Of a stretch of DNA of 39,764 bases, positions 15,609 through 25,439 are shown piece after piece. The DNA comes from Candidatus Aenigmatarchaeota archaeon. Lineage in GTDB: Archaea > EX4484-52. Both the position numbers and the translations under genes were made by a program. The notes beneath the pieces are model-generated. The model searched no databases. It was not told the origin of the DNA and worked only from the letters and a program-made list of their open reading frames with translations. Each line of letters begins with the position of its first letter. Positions within the stretch are counted from its first letter, which is position 1. The stretch lies in contig JAGLPV010000008.1 of the NCBI GenBank assembly GCA_023137195.1, forward strand, positions 1 through 39,764, given 5' to 3'.

Positions 15609-15628
15609 ATTCTATTGTGATAAAAATA

Positions 15629-15701
15629 CGCCTTGGTCGGGATTCGGACCCGAGTTCCGGGAGTGACAGTCCCGGGTGATAACCAACTACACTACCAAGG
15701 C
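15629..15701 (-). tRNA. tRNA-Asp (anticodon GUC)
   Basis: 73-base cloverleaf on the minus strand. Acceptor GCCUUGG pairs with CCAAGGC, discriminator is G, the anticodon stem CGGGA/UCCCG carries loop CUGUCAC (anticodon GUC), and the T arm has loop UCCGAAU. There is no intron and no encoded CCA. It lies 38 bases downstream of 5S rRNA and 20 bases upstream of thiE on the same strand. Confidence 0.95.
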
Positions 15702-15739
15702 TTATGATGTATATTATTAAAAGAGTTAATAATAAAAAA

Positions 15740-15850
15740 CTAACAACATTGTGCACTTCCCTCCCGAAGGAAGTACCATACACAACGCAAAAGACTTAAC
15801 TGCCGGGTTCGGAATGAGACCGGGTGTTTCCCTTTTGCTGTGGTTGTTAG
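15740..15850 (-). rRNA. rrf: 5S ribosomal RNA
   Basis: About 111 bases on the minus strand. The ends pair as CUAACAAC with GUUGUUAG (helix I), and the interior contains the conserved CCGGUCUCAUUCCGAAC and GGCAGUUAAGUC segments of loop B/C and helix III. It is followed by tRNA-Asp. No 16S or 23S gene is in the window, so this 5S is either unlinked or far from the other rRNA genes. Confidence 0.95.
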
Positions 15851-15870
15851 CGTAGGTATAAGAGACTAAG

Positions 15871-15880
15871 TTTTATAAAT
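15871..15880 (-). promoter_or_regulatory. TATA box for 5S rRNA - tRNA-Asp
   Basis: ATTTATAAAA on the minus strand, centred about 25 bases before the 5S 5' end at 15850. This fits direct transcription initiation at the mature 5S end or very near it. Confidence 0.6.
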
Positions 15881-15956
15881 TTTTGTAATTAATCCAAAAC
15901 AAATGCTTTTAAAATTAACTTCATTCATATACAATATAGGAATAAAAGGAGATAAT

Positions 15957-16223
15957 ATGAAAATTGTACCATTAGAAAACAAAGTATTGGTAAAAACAGA
16001 AGAAACTCAAACCAAGACAAAAGGCGGAATATACATTCCCGACAGTGCAAAGGAAAAAACACAAATAGGTGTTGTAGAAGCAATAGGCAAAACAAAGGAT
16101 GCCTGTACTGTAAAAAAAGGAGATAAAGTATTATACAAAAAATACTCTGGTGAGGAAGTGAAAATAGACGATGTAGATTATCTTATTTTAGAGATAAGCA
16201 ATATTTTAGCAATAGTAGAATAA
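15957..16223 (+). CDS. groES: GroES co-chaperonin (HSP10)
   Basis: 88 residues, slightly shorter than the bacterial 95-97. The beta-barrel strand IVPLENKVLVK opens the protein. The mobile loop region, KTKGGIYIPDSAKEKTQIG, contains the hydrophobic IYIP tripeptide that docks on GroEL, and the C terminus has VDYLILEISNILAIVE. The start at 15957 is supported by a strong Shine-Dalgarno sequence (AAAGGAGA, 15946-15953). Upstream in-frame codons to 15903 would begin before the TATA-like TTTTAAAA. It is followed 14 bases later by groEL. Group I chaperonin is bacterial in type; some archaea hold it by horizontal transfer. Confidence 0.95.
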   Translation: MKIVPLENKVLVKTEETQTKTKGGIYIPDSAKEKTQIGVVEAIGKTKDACTVKKGDKVLYKKYSGEEVKIDDVDYLILEISNILAIVE

Positions 16224-16231
16224 AAAAGTGA

Positions 16232-17872
<1,641 letters not shown>

Positions 17873-17873
17873 T

Positions 17874-17904
17874 AGAGGGGGAATCCTCTCTTTTTTCTTT
17901 TTTT
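17874..17904 (+). terminator. Hairpin plus T-run terminator after groEL
   Basis: AGAGG (17874-17878) pairs with CCTCT (17885-17889) across a 6-base loop, followed by long T-runs up to about 17904. It begins directly after the groEL stop codon. Confidence 0.7.
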
Positions 17905-17963
17905 ATATATATTTTTTATTTTTCTAGTAAATTTAAATTTTATTTATTGTAGATAACCTTTTC

Positions 17964-17982
17964 TCTTACGTACAAATTTAGA
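17964..17982 (-). repeat. Inverted copy of the 11.43-kb interspersed repeat core
   Basis: The reverse complement is an exact 19-base match to 11432-11450 (TCTAAATTTGTACGTAAGA), and weaker similarity continues for about 25 bases. It lies between the convergent groEL and LURP-one-like genes, so this copy cannot be a promoter for either. Confidence 0.75.
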
Positions 17983-18061
17983 TATAAAAGGAAAAATAAT
18001 GAACTCCCATCAATCTTGTTTTTTTACTATAGCAACTTATGGTATTTCACAAAAAAGATTA

Positions 18062-18643
18062 TTATTGTCTTCTTTCAATCCCAACTAATAAAATGCCTGC
18101 AGCCATTAAAAGCCGCCTGTCTATATGAGGTTCTTCAGATATAGTCATTGAGTATTTGAGAACAAATGGATTAAAATGTTGTTCAATTTGAGCAATTTGC
18201 CTGTTGTTGCTCTTTATAATATAGTTTTGTGGAATTAAATTGATAAACCTGCTTAAAATAGCACCACCCGTACTTTTTTCTGTCAATATGCCTATTTCCT
18301 GTCCGCTGTTTGAAAGAAAAGTCCATTCATCTTTGAAAATAGATTTTATTCCTTTTCTTCTTATTGCGCCCACCTGCTCTCCTCTAATTGCATCTACCAC
18401 ATTATATGTTGCGCCAATGTCAAAAATCTGTGGGGTTTTAATTGTTAAAAGTTCCTGTCTCTGGCTTTCATCAGAATATATTCTAAAGTCCTCTTTTAGC
18501 TTAAATGGTTTTTGTTTTGAAAAAAAAACAAGTTTTCCTCTCTCATCATATGTGCGAAACTCCCCACCAAACAATTTGAAAAATTTTCTTCTAAATATAT
18601 ATTTATTGTGGGTAAATGCAGAGTTTAGTTCTGTTTCCATCAT
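18062..18643 (-). CDS. LURP-one-related/scramblase-like (Tubby C-terminal superfamily) protein
   Basis: 193 residues resembling the LURP-one-related family. Repeated antiparallel-strand segments include YIFRRKFFKLFGGEFRTYDE, KLVFFSKQ, AIRRKGIKSIFKDEWTF and NYIIKSNNRQIAQIEQHF, then a hydrophobic C-terminal helix (LLMAAGILLVGIE) that would sit in the barrel core, as in the Tubby/scramblase fold. The molecular function of prokaryotic members is not established. The double ATG (18643/18640) lies about 22-25 bases after a TATA box, implying a leaderless transcript. The gene is monocistronic and convergent with groEL. Confidence 0.75.
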   Translation of the reverse strand: MMETELNSAFTHNKYIFRRKFFKLFGGEFRTYDERGKLVFFSKQKPFKLKEDFRIYSDESQRQELLTIKTPQIFDIGATYNVVDAIRGEQVGAIRRKGIKSIFKDEWTFLSNSGQEIGILTEKSTGGAILSRFINLIPQNYIIKSNNRQIAQIEQHFNPFVLKYSMTISEEPHIDRRLLMAAGILLVGIERRQ

Positions 18644-18660
18644 ATTCTATAAAGAACAGG

Positions 18661-18670
18661 TTTATATATT
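18661..18670 (-). promoter_or_regulatory. TATA box for the LURP-one-like gene
   Basis: AATATATAAA on the minus strand, about 22-25 bases before the ATG pair at 18643/18640. Confidence 0.6.
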
Positions 18671-18727
18671 TTGGTTCTTGATTGACAAATAAATTTTGTT
18701 TTTTAAGAAATTGGTTGCTCCCCCAGA

Positions 18728-18746
18728 CCTTGGTTTCGTATGGAAA
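18728..18746 (-). repeat. Interspersed repeat shared with 22.33 kb
   Basis: On the minus strand this reads TTTCCATACGAAACCAAGG, matching 22328-22346 at 18 of 19 positions. The neighbouring AAGGTCTGGG (minus, 18722-18731) also occurs at 22288-22297. The two blocks are therefore shared but arranged differently in the two loci. Both lie in non-coding gaps. Confidence 0.65.
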
Positions 18747-18832
18747 ATAAAATATTCTATTTTTTTATAGATTGCGTTGTGAATAAGAATAGAATGGAAA
18801 AGTTTTGGTTTATTCTTTTATATGTTTAATTT

Positions 18833-18847
18833 GAGAATTCCCCACAG
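18833..18847 (+). repeat. 15-base repeat shared with the right window edge
   Basis: GAGAATTCCCCACAG here is identical to 39750-39764, the last bases of the window; the four bases before it (AATT here, AACT there) are also close. The right-hand copy is cut by the window end, so the true repeat may be longer. It lies in the gap 18644-18938, which otherwise shows no gene. Confidence 0.55.
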
Positions 18848-18938
18848 CTTGTTGGAGAGGTTGTTTATTCTGCTCTGGAAAGAGTTTATTTTCTTTCTTT
18901 CTTTTTTATGGGCTACTAACAAAATTCAGAAGAATATA

Positions 18939-20039
18939 TTAATTTAACTCATCAAGCCAACCGGCGGTCTTATTTATTTTTTCCCTGAATAATTTTCCAA
19001 TGTTTTTTGGATTTTTTGCCTGATGGTATTTGAAATATATTTCATCTCCTTTAATTCCAATAATTTCTATTTTACCTTTCTTATGAGACATAACATACTT
19101 GAATCGTTTACTATGTCCATTGAGCTTTTTTTTTGCATCTTCAACAATCTCCAGACCGTGATATAAAGGAATCTGAAAATGATGTTTTACTCTCTTCACT
19201 GGTCTGCATTGAAAAACATAATATGGGTTCACTCCTATGCTGACTAATTTATTCAATAAGTTAGATAGTGTCTCAGGGTTGTCGTTTACTCCTTTTAGTA
19301 AAACAGTCTGGTTGTTTATAATAATATTAGACTTAATAAGCTGGTCAATGGCATTTATTGATTCTTCTGTAATTTCTTTTGGATGATTGAAATGAGTGAC
19401 AACATAAATTCTTCTGTCTTTTAAAGAGTATTTTTTTAACAATGCCAGTAGTGCTTTGTCATTTAAAATTCTATTTGGGAACACAACAGGAATTCTACTT
19501 CCGAAACGGATAAAATCAAGGTGTTTTATTGTTGAGAGTTTCTCTAAAAAAGATTCTATAATTTTTGTTGGCAATATTAAGGAATCTCCTCCTGTAATAA
19601 GCACGTTATTAATTTCCTTGTGTTCTTTAATATAGTTTACTGCCTTGCCAAACATATCCAGTACTTCATGATTCGGCAGACCCACCAGCCTTTTCCTAAA
19701 ACAAAATCTACAATATGCAGCGCATTGATTTGTTGATAAGATAAGAGCTGTTTGCTTGTATTTGTGTTGTAAACCAACTGTTTTTGTGTTTTCTTCTTCA
19801 CCACTTGTATCGTAAGATCCTTCTAAATTTAATTCCTCTGGTGAAGGAATCATCAATCTTCTAATTGGGTCTTCTTTATCTTCTTTGTTTATTAAAGATA
19901 AATAATATTTTGTAATTCTCATTGGGTGTTTATGCACCACTGTTTGGAGTTGTTTTTCTTCTTCTGGTGTTAATTTAATATATTTTTTCAATTCTTCTAT
20001 ACTACAAATACTTTCTTTAAGTTCTTTTTCCCAGTCCAT
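18939..20039 (-). CDS. KamA-family radical SAM aminomutase-like protein
   Basis: 366-residue radical SAM enzyme of the lysine 2,3-aminomutase family. Family features are the DPIRRLMIPSPEEL entry (58-70), the [4Fe-4S]/SAM motif CAAYCRFC (Cys106, Cys110, Cys113), LITGGDSLILP near 154 and a C-terminal MSHKKGKIEIIG stretch whose Lys is in the place of the PLP-binding Lys. It is shorter at the C terminus than clostridial KamA (about 415), which has an additional oligomerisation tail. Possible reactions are lysine 2,3-aminomutase (beta-lysine osmolyte) or a related aminomutase. No acetyltransferase (AblB) gene neighbours it, so substrate and role stay open. Confidence 0.85.
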   Translation of the reverse strand: MDWEKELKESICSIEELKKYIKLTPEEEKQLQTVVHKHPMRITKYYLSLINKEDKEDPIRRLMIPSPEELNLEGSYDTSGEEENTKTVGLQHKYKQTALILSTNQCAAYCRFCFRKRLVGLPNHEVLDMFGKAVNYIKEHKEINNVLITGGDSLILPTKIIESFLEKLSTIKHLDFIRFGSRIPVVFPNRILNDKALLALLKKYSLKDRRIYVVTHFNHPKEITEESINAIDQLIKSNIIINNQTVLLKGVNDNPETLSNLLNKLVSIGVNPYYVFQCRPVKRVKHHFQIPLYHGLEIVEDAKKKLNGHSKRFKYVMSHKKGKIEIIGIKGDEIYFKYHQAKNPKNIGKLFREKINKTAGWLDELN

Positions 20040-20157
20040 AATAAATATAATGTTATTTCATGCCTCATAGAACATAAAACAAATTAAAAGATAGTTAATA
20101 CAACTACACAATAATATATAAGTAAATTTTTTTTAATTTTATAAATATTTGCTTTCG

Positions 20158-20269
20158 TAAATAAATTGTAAAATTCATAAGAAAATTTATTCCTTAATAG
20201 GTTCAATACCTATGAGTTCTACTCTAGTGGGTGTTTATTTACAACATAAAAATCATATGTTCTACTCTA
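20158..20269 (+). repeat. Repeat-bearing gap between KamA-like and Elp3 genes
   Basis: The divergent gap 20040-20325 has no gene. It holds an inverted copy (20233-20247) of the 15-base word at 11363-11377, a pair GTAAATAAA/TTTATTTAC closing about 80 bases, a small hairpin ATAGGT...ACCTAT near 20197-20213, and an 11-base direct repeat GTTCTACTCTA at 20216-20226 and 20259-20269. A TATA-like stretch at about 20298-20312 serves Elp3. Confidence 0.6.
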
Positions 20270-20325
20270 AATCAATCTATAGGATTTTTTCTGTTGATTT
20301 TTAAAAATAAAACATATGTATTTTT

Positions 20326-21987
20326 ATGCTAACTGTAGATAAAAAAAAAGAAATAAATGATTTGAAGAAGAATTTGTCTTTTAAAAAAGAAATGATAAAT
20401 TTAATATCTATCATTAAACAAAAGAAAATTACTATAAAACAAATGATGAAAGAAAAACAAAAGATATCGAAAAGATATGATATTGATTTTATTATTCCAA
20501 ATTCACTTATTTTAGAATATAATATGGATAATGATGTTTTTGTGAATTCATTCCTACTGAAAAAGAAAATAAGGACTCTTTCTGGGGTGTGTGTTGTTGC
20601 GGTGATGGTGAAGCCTCATAAATGTCCAGGGCAATGCATCTATTGTCCTAGTAACACAGGTGTTGCTCCTAAAAGCTACACTGGTCTTGAGCCTGCGACA
20701 AGAAGGGGGATTATGTTTAATTTTGACTCATATTTACAGGCAAAAAACAGGCTGGAACAGTTGAAGGCAATAGGACATAATACTTCAAAAACAGAAATTA
20801 TTATTATGGGTGGAACATTCCCTTCAATGCCAAAAAAATACCAGGAAAATTTTGTAAAAGGAATTTTTGATGCGCTTAATGAGAGAAAATCAAAAAATCT
20901 GGATGAAGCAAAAAAACTAAATAAAACAGCAAAACAAAGGTGTGTGGGGTTGACTATTGAAACGAGACCGGATTATTGTAATGAAAAACATATAAAGCAG
21001 ATGCTTTATCTTGGCGCAACGCGGGTAGAAGTGGGCGTGCAGATATTAAATGATAAAATATATATAAAAACAAAAAGAGGGCATAAAATAGAAGATGTCG
21101 CAAGAGCGACAGAGTTGTTAAAGAATTCTGGCTTAAAGATAGTATATCATATAATGCCCGGGTTGGGAACAGAAAAGGAGGATTTAGAGGCTTTTAAGTT
21201 ATTGTTCAATGATGAGCGATTTTTTCCAGACATGCTTAAGATTTATCCTGTTCTTATAATTAAAGGTACGGAATTGTATGATTTATGGAAGGATGGAAAG
21301 TACAAGCCATTAGATGAAAATAAAGCAGTGAAATTAATCTGTAAATTAAAGCAAGAGGTGCCTGAATTTGTGAGGATAATGAGGATACAAAGAGATATCT
21401 CTAAAGAAAAGATAATTGGGGGAGTACAGGCAGGTAATTTAAGGGAGTTGGTTGAAAATGAGATGGAGGAACAAAAAATAAGATGTAATTGTATTCGGTG
21501 TAGAGAAGTAGGGCATAGGATATATAAGAATAAAGATTATAAATTATACAATAAATCATATTTAAAAGAAAATACATCTAAAAATAAATATGATTCAAAA
21601 TATATTAAAATAAATACAATAAAATATAAATCCTCAAAAGGAGAAGAATTTTTTGTTTCTTTGGTGGATAAAAATAATATATTGTATGGTTATTTGAGAT
21701 TGAGGATTTTAAATAAAAACTGTGATATAATAACAGATGAAATTACGCCTGAAAGTGCAATAATAAGAGAACTGAAGGTTTTTGGGACAAGCACACCCTT
21801 AGGGGAAGAATATGGCTTTTCTTTTCAGCATAGGGGTTTTGGAAAATTATTGATTGAAGAAGCTGTTAAAATCACAAAAGAGAAAAAGAAAGAGAAATTG
21901 CTTGTTATGAGTGCTATTGGGACACAAGAATATTATAAACAATTTGGATTTGTAGAAGATGGTTTTTATATGAGTATGAGAATATAA
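20326..21987 (+). CDS. elp3: Elp3, tRNA wobble-uridine modification radical SAM/GNAT enzyme
   Basis: 553 residues. It puts the carboxymethyl-type group on C5 of U34 in tRNAs, using SAM and acetyl-CoA. The radical SAM motif CPGQCIYCPSNTGVAPKSY is followed by GLEPATRRG; ETRPDYC and VEVGVQ come later, and RCREVG marks the linker. The C-terminal GNAT acetyltransferase domain (about 415-553) has ELKVFG, QHRGFGKLLIEEA and YYKQFGFVEDGFYM. The length fits archaeal Elp3, which acts without the other Elongator subunits. A TATA-like TTTTTAAAAATAAAAC lies about 20-25 bases ahead of the ATG. It is a core translation gene in an otherwise repeat-rich neighbourhood. Confidence 0.96.
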   Translation: MLTVDKKKEINDLKKNLSFKKEMINLISIIKQKKITIKQMMKEKQKISKRYDIDFIIPNSLILEYNMDNDVFVNSFLLKKKIRTLSGVCVVAVMVKPHKCPGQCIYCPSNTGVAPKSYTGLEPATRRGIMFNFDSYLQAKNRLEQLKAIGHNTSKTEIIIMGGTFPSMPKKYQENFVKGIFDALNERKSKNLDEAKKLNKTAKQRCVGLTIETRPDYCNEKHIKQMLYLGATRVEVGVQILNDKIYIKTKRGHKIEDVARATELLKNSGLKIVYHIMPGLGTEKEDLEAFKLLFNDERFFPDMLKIYPVLIIKGTELYDLWKDGKYKPLDENKAVKLICKLKQEVPEFVRIMRIQRDISKEKIIGGVQAGNLRELVENEMEEQKIRCNCIRCREVGHRIYKNKDYKLYNKSYLKENTSKNKYDSKYIKINTIKYKSSKGEEFFVSLVDKNNILYGYLRLRILNKNCDIITDEITPESAIIRELKVFGTSTPLGEEYGFSFQHRGFGKLLIEEAVKITKEKKKEKLLVMSAIGTQEYYKQFGFVEDGFYMSMRI

Positions 21988-22430
21988 TTATTATTAAAAT
22001 AAGGATGTATTTAAAGTGGATTCACTACCTTTTTTTAGGAGTTTACATTTCGCTTAATTTCTACAGATATGTATAGAAGTTTGCTCTCAGATTTCACACT
22101 TCGTTCATTTTCATTGCCTCACTCAAATCAATATATTAAAAACAACCCCCTCACAGTTATACTTTTCTCGTTTCATATTATTTTCTTATCATTATAATAG
22201 GTATTTTTTCTTTTATCTACAATCATTCCTAAAAAATACAGGTATTTATTTTTCTAACTTTTACTTCTTAAAGTTCCACAAGAAATAAAGGTCTGGGTGG
22301 GTATTTTTCAAGAGAGATAAAAATATATTTCCATACGAAACAAAGGAGGGAGAGGGGCTTTTCTTTTTCAACACACCAAAACAATCCATATTTATAAAAA
22401 GTTTAATATTATGCAATTATATAATACAAT
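21988..22430. other. 443-base gap without a gene
   Basis: No convincing reading frame or RNA gene is seen. It contains the repeat TTTCCATACGAAACAAAGG (22328-22346) shared with 18.73 kb, and AAGGTCTGGG (22288-22297) from the same family. A 7-base hairpin TATTTTT...AAAAATA lies around 22302-22325. The TATA-like TTTATAAAAAG near 22392-22402 is about 30-35 bases before the antiporter ATG. Confidence 0.5.
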
Positions 22431-24191
22431 ATGGATTTGAATATTTTTTTGCTCAAAGATATAGCATTAATAATTTTTTCTGCATGTATAATTTCTTATA
22501 TATTTTCTCTTCTTAAACAACCTTTAATTCCCACATATCTAATCGCGGGATTGATTATCGGACCATCTGGTTTGAGTCTAATTACAAATCAGGATATTAT
22601 TGTGACTCTCTCAGAGCTTGGAATTACATTTTTGTTGTTTCTTGTTGGGATGGAATTGGATTTTTCCAGGATAAAAGATGTTCGTCATATGTCTGTTGCC
22701 GGGACGACAATACAGGTCATAAGCACGTTTTTCCTGGGTTTTTTGCTTTCTTTGGCTTTAGGGTTTAGCACGGAAATTTCTGCCTTTTTAGGGATATGTT
22801 TTGCGTTCAGTAGTACAATGGTTGTCATCAAACTTCTTGTGGATAAAGGAGAGATAGAGACACTTCACGGAAGGATGATATTGGGCATTTTGCTTGTCCA
22901 GGATATTTTTGCGGTGGTTGCAATATCGATAGTAGGGACAGCTTCTTTTTCTATAGCAGTGATATTTTCCGCAGGCATAAAAGCACTGGGTCTTTTTTTG
23001 CTTGCGTGGTTGGGGAACAAATATATATTCCCTTTTTTATTAAAACCTATTGAGAAAAAAGGAGAAGTTATGTTCTTGTTTGCGTTGTCTGTGTGTTTTT
23101 TCTTCAGTGCAATTACACATTATCTTAATTTTTCAATTCCCATGGGTGGTTTTTTGGCAGGAATCAGTCTGGCAGTATTTCCATATAATTTAGCAATAAT
23201 GGAAAAGATTGCATCTCTCAGGGATTTTTTTTCAGTAATGTTTTTTGCAACCCTTGGGATGCAGTTTTCTTTTTTTGGTTTGGGCGAACTATTAATTCCT
23301 ATTGTCGTATTCACTCTCTTTATTCTTGCAATAAAGCCAGCTATTATCGCGATACTTGCAGTATTGTTTGGATACACTTCTCACGTTGCGGTTCTGTGTG
23401 GAGCGGGACTGGCGCAAATATCTGAGTTTTCCCTTATACTTGCGTTGATTGCAGAAAAGACAGGATTGATAACAGGACAGATACTCTCTATGATTATTGC
23501 TCTTACTATAATCACTATGGTGATGACTGCTTATACATTTAAATATGATGTAATTATAGGGAATTTGTTTGTTAGGGTATTCAGACCACTTGAAAAATTA
23601 AAATTCATAAAAAAACAAAAAATAGGACTGGAGACAAAAGCAATACAGAGCAAGCACATCGTCTTATGTGGGGCGCATGTAATAGGGCAGGGAATTATAG
23701 ATTCTTTGAAAAAAATGAAGGTGCCTTTTGTTGTGATAGATTACAATCCGGAAGTGATAAAAATGCTCGTCCAGAAAAAAATTAACTGTATTTATGGGGA
23801 TATAACCCAGAGAGAAATACTTGAAAAAGCAAATCTGAAAGAGGCTACATTTATTATTTCAACAATTCCATATGAAAAAGAAAGCGAATACATCATACGG
23901 AGAACAAGAATGCTTAATTCCAAGACCAGAATCATTACGACCGCAGAGAGTATAACTGAGGCAACTCACCTATACAAAAAAGGGTCTGATTTTGTGATTA
24001 TCCCTAAATTAATAAGCGCAAACAAAGTAAGTAATCATTTATCTTTCTTATATGAAAATGGGATTGAAAAGATAGATGAGATAAGAAAAGAGGAGATGCT
24101 ATACCTTCATATGAAGAAAGATGAAGAGAAGCTACAGAGATATGAAAAATCCTTTTTAAAGAATATTAGAGAAAAATATTATCTTGTATAA
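22431..24191 (+). CDS. CPA2-family monovalent cation:proton antiporter with RCK_N (TrkA-N) domain
   Basis: 586 residues: about twelve transmembrane helices (residues 8 to about 385) of the KefB/GerN-type Na+/H+ or K+/H+ exchanger fold, then a cytoplasmic nucleotide-binding domain (about 405-520). Membrane motifs include LKQPLIPTYLIAGLIIGPSGL, the FLLFLVGMELDF stretch and GAGLAQISEFSLILA. The RCK_N domain opens HIVLCGAHVIGQGI and continues VIDYNPEVI and INCIYGDITQREIL, where NAD(H) would bind and gate transport. A short C-terminal tail follows with no RCK_C domain. The transported ion is probably K+ or Na+. It is monocistronic, and the composite hairpin element B follows its stop. Confidence 0.93.
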   Translation: MDLNIFLLKDIALIIFSACIISYIFSLLKQPLIPTYLIAGLIIGPSGLSLITNQDIIVTLSELGITFLLFLVGMELDFSRIKDVRHMSVAGTTIQVISTFFLGFLLSLALGFSTEISAFLGICFAFSSTMVVIKLLVDKGEIETLHGRMILGILLVQDIFAVVAISIVGTASFSIAVIFSAGIKALGLFLLAWLGNKYIFPFLLKPIEKKGEVMFLFALSVCFFFSAITHYLNFSIPMGGFLAGISLAVFPYNLAIMEKIASLRDFFSVMFFATLGMQFSFFGLGELLIPIVVFTLFILAIKPAIIAILAVLFGYTSHVAVLCGAGLAQISEFSLILALIAEKTGLITGQILSMIIALTIITMVMTAYTFKYDVIIGNLFVRVFRPLEKLKFIKKQKIGLETKAIQSKHIVLCGAHVIGQGIIDSLKKMKVPFVVIDYNPEVIKMLVQKKINCIYGDITQREILEKANLKEATFIISTIPYEKESEYIIRRTRMLNSKTRIITTAESITEATHLYKKGSDFVIIPKLISANKVSNHLSFLYENGIEKIDEIRKEEMLYLHMKKDEEKLQRYEKSFLKNIREKYYLV

Positions 24192-24227
24192 TTGCGTTTA
24201 AAAGATTGCGCACTTTATTTTTATTTA

Positions 24228-24339
24228 TAGCAAAAAACATAAATAATGCAATTGATATTTTAATAATATCTAAGAGATAGTTATGTTTTTTGCTAGTATC
24301 TCGCCCCACATACTTGTATTACTTTTGTGTTGTGAGATA
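24228..24339 (+). repeat. Composite hairpin element, copy B (antiporter - tRNA-Arg gap)
   Basis: Hairpin 1 has exact 15-base arms at 24228-24242 and 24281-24295. Hairpin 2 has arms at 24297-24309 and 24327-24339 (8 pairs including one G-U, two mismatches, 3 pairs). Read on the plus strand it aligns with copy A read on the minus strand across its whole length, including the linker TTTGCTAGTAT and the CCACATACTTG block; copy A has about 80 extra bases inside hairpin 2. It ends 4 bases before tRNA-Arg. Confidence 0.8.
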
Positions 24340-24343
24340 AGTA

Positions 24344-24415
24344 GAACCTGTAGTCTAGTGGATAGGATGATAGCTTGCGGAGCTATTGACCCGGGTTCAA
24401 ATCCCGGCAGGTTCG
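24344..24415 (+). tRNA. tRNA-Arg (anticodon GCG)
   Basis: 72-base cloverleaf. Acceptor GAACCUG pairs with CAGGUUC, discriminator is G, the anticodon stem AUAGC/GCUAU carries loop UUGCGGA (anticodon GCG), and the T stem CCGGG/CCCGG holds loop UUCAAAU. There is no intron and no encoded CCA. It is preceded by hairpin element B and converges with the RNase P RNA gene 12 bases away. Confidence 0.95.
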
Positions 24416-24426
24416 TTGAAAAATAA

Positions 24427-24713
24427 GTGCGGTGCAAAAAATAAGCCTCTTTTTGTATCTCATCAGCATATTAAGATGCGTCTTATGGAGATTGAGCAGA
24501 TTTGTCTAAGCGCTTTTTAAGCTTGCACACCAAAGCAGGATGCTCGTTTCATCCAGGTTTCCGGGAACATCCTTGCGTCATCTTTTGCCGGAATTGGTTC
24601 GTTTCTGTACCATCCTGAGCAGATCTCTCCACTCTCTTTTTAAGAGCTTTTTAGCAGGTGTGAGAGGACTTTCCTGACATAAATTATGCCGGCTGCTCTA
24701 TTTTGCTCCGCTT
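24427..24713 (-). ncRNA. rnpB: RNase P RNA
   Basis: About 285 bases on the minus strand, between tRNA-Arg and the PHP gene. Conserved region I reads AGGAAAGTCC (24675-24666) and CR-IV reads ACAGAAAC (24608-24601). CR-V and the 3' strand of helix P4 read TACAAAAAGAGGCTTA (24457-24442), whose AGAGG can pair with CCTCT just after CR-I to form P4. The outer helix P1 is GCGG plus GCAAAA near the 5' end, pairing with TTTTTTGC plus CCGC near the 3' end; a GGCATA/TATGTC hairpin follows as P3. Size and arrangement match archaeal type A RNA. It processes pre-tRNA 5' ends. A TATA-like TTTTTAAATC inside the 3' end of the PHP gene (about 24732-24741) has the right spacing. Confidence 0.88.
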
Positions 24714-24720
24714 AATAATA

Positions 24721-25401
24721 TCATGGATGAGATTTAAAAAACTTGTTTTTGAAATTGCGATATGAAGTAAAACAATGTACCCACCAGGGATTGGTTTTTC
24801 CACAACAGATGGTTTTTTTTGTTTTAATGTTTTTCAATACTTCTTCTTTTGTAGTTGAATAAGGCATTTGCGTGTAAGCGGAGCCGATTTCCATGTAAGT
24901 GTGGGCATCGGTGGAGGCAATCTGAGCCAGGTTGTTTTGGATGGCATATTTTTTTGAAAGATAGTTTAGTGGTCCAAAAGAGCGGGCATTTAGCGTTTCA
25001 ATAGCAAACGGCATTTTAATCTTATTTAGGTTCCACAGCAGACCTTTCCTGTAAAAATCATAAGGGTGTGGCACAATGCATGTTGCTCCCTGCTCTTTTA
25101 TCTGGTTGATTGTCTCTTCCAGAGGCAGTCCTTTTTTGATTTCCTCGTTTAAATCAAGGGCAATTACTTCACCACAGTTCGTCTTGATTTCTTCGCCGTT
25201 AATTAGCATAATAGGCAGGTTGTTTTCTTTTATTGTTTTGTGTGCGGTTTTGAGTCCGGCGGTTGTGTTGTGGTCGGTGATAGCGAGTACAGAAATGTTT
25301 TTTTTGACATATTGCTGAAGCATTTGTTTTATTTTCATGGAAGAGTCAGGAGAATAAATTGTGTGACTGTGAAAGTCGCAATAAGTAACTTCTTCATCCA
25401 T
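24721..25401 (-). CDS. PHP-domain metal-dependent phosphoesterase
   Basis: 226 residues of the polymerase and histidinol phosphatase (PHP) fold. Metal ligands are visible in DFHSHTIYSPDSS (His11, His13), ITDHNTTAGL (Asp43, His44), the Glu of NGEEIKTNCGE, VPHPYDF (His near 111) and STDAHTYMEIG. The C terminus contains WWVHCFTSYRN. Family members hydrolyse phosphoesters such as 3',5'-nucleoside bisphosphates or histidinol phosphate; none is assignable here. The stop is about 8 bases before the RNase P RNA gene on the same strand, whose likely TATA box lies within this gene's 3' end. It is divergent from ogt, with a shared AT-rich promoter region (about 25413-25430). Confidence 0.9.
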   Translation of the reverse strand: MDEEVTYCDFHSHTIYSPDSSMKIKQMLQQYVKKNISVLAITDHNTTAGLKTAHKTIKENNLPIMLINGEEIKTNCGEVIALDLNEEIKKGLPLEETINQIKEQGATCIVPHPYDFYRKGLLWNLNKIKMPFAIETLNARSFGPLNYLSKKYAIQNNLAQIASTDAHTYMEIGSAYTQMPYSTTKEEVLKNIKTKKTICCGKTNPWWVHCFTSYRNFKNKFFKSHP

Positions 25402-25439
25402 ACACTCTATAGTTAAATAATTTTAAATAAAAAAAGAAT

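Noticed and set aside
14941..15666. Long plus-strand open frames across the thiE/tRNA region
   Set aside because: They run opposite to thiE in AT-rich DNA, cross the tRNA-Asp gene and encode composition typical of antisense shadows (Ser/Phe/Cys-rich, no motifs).
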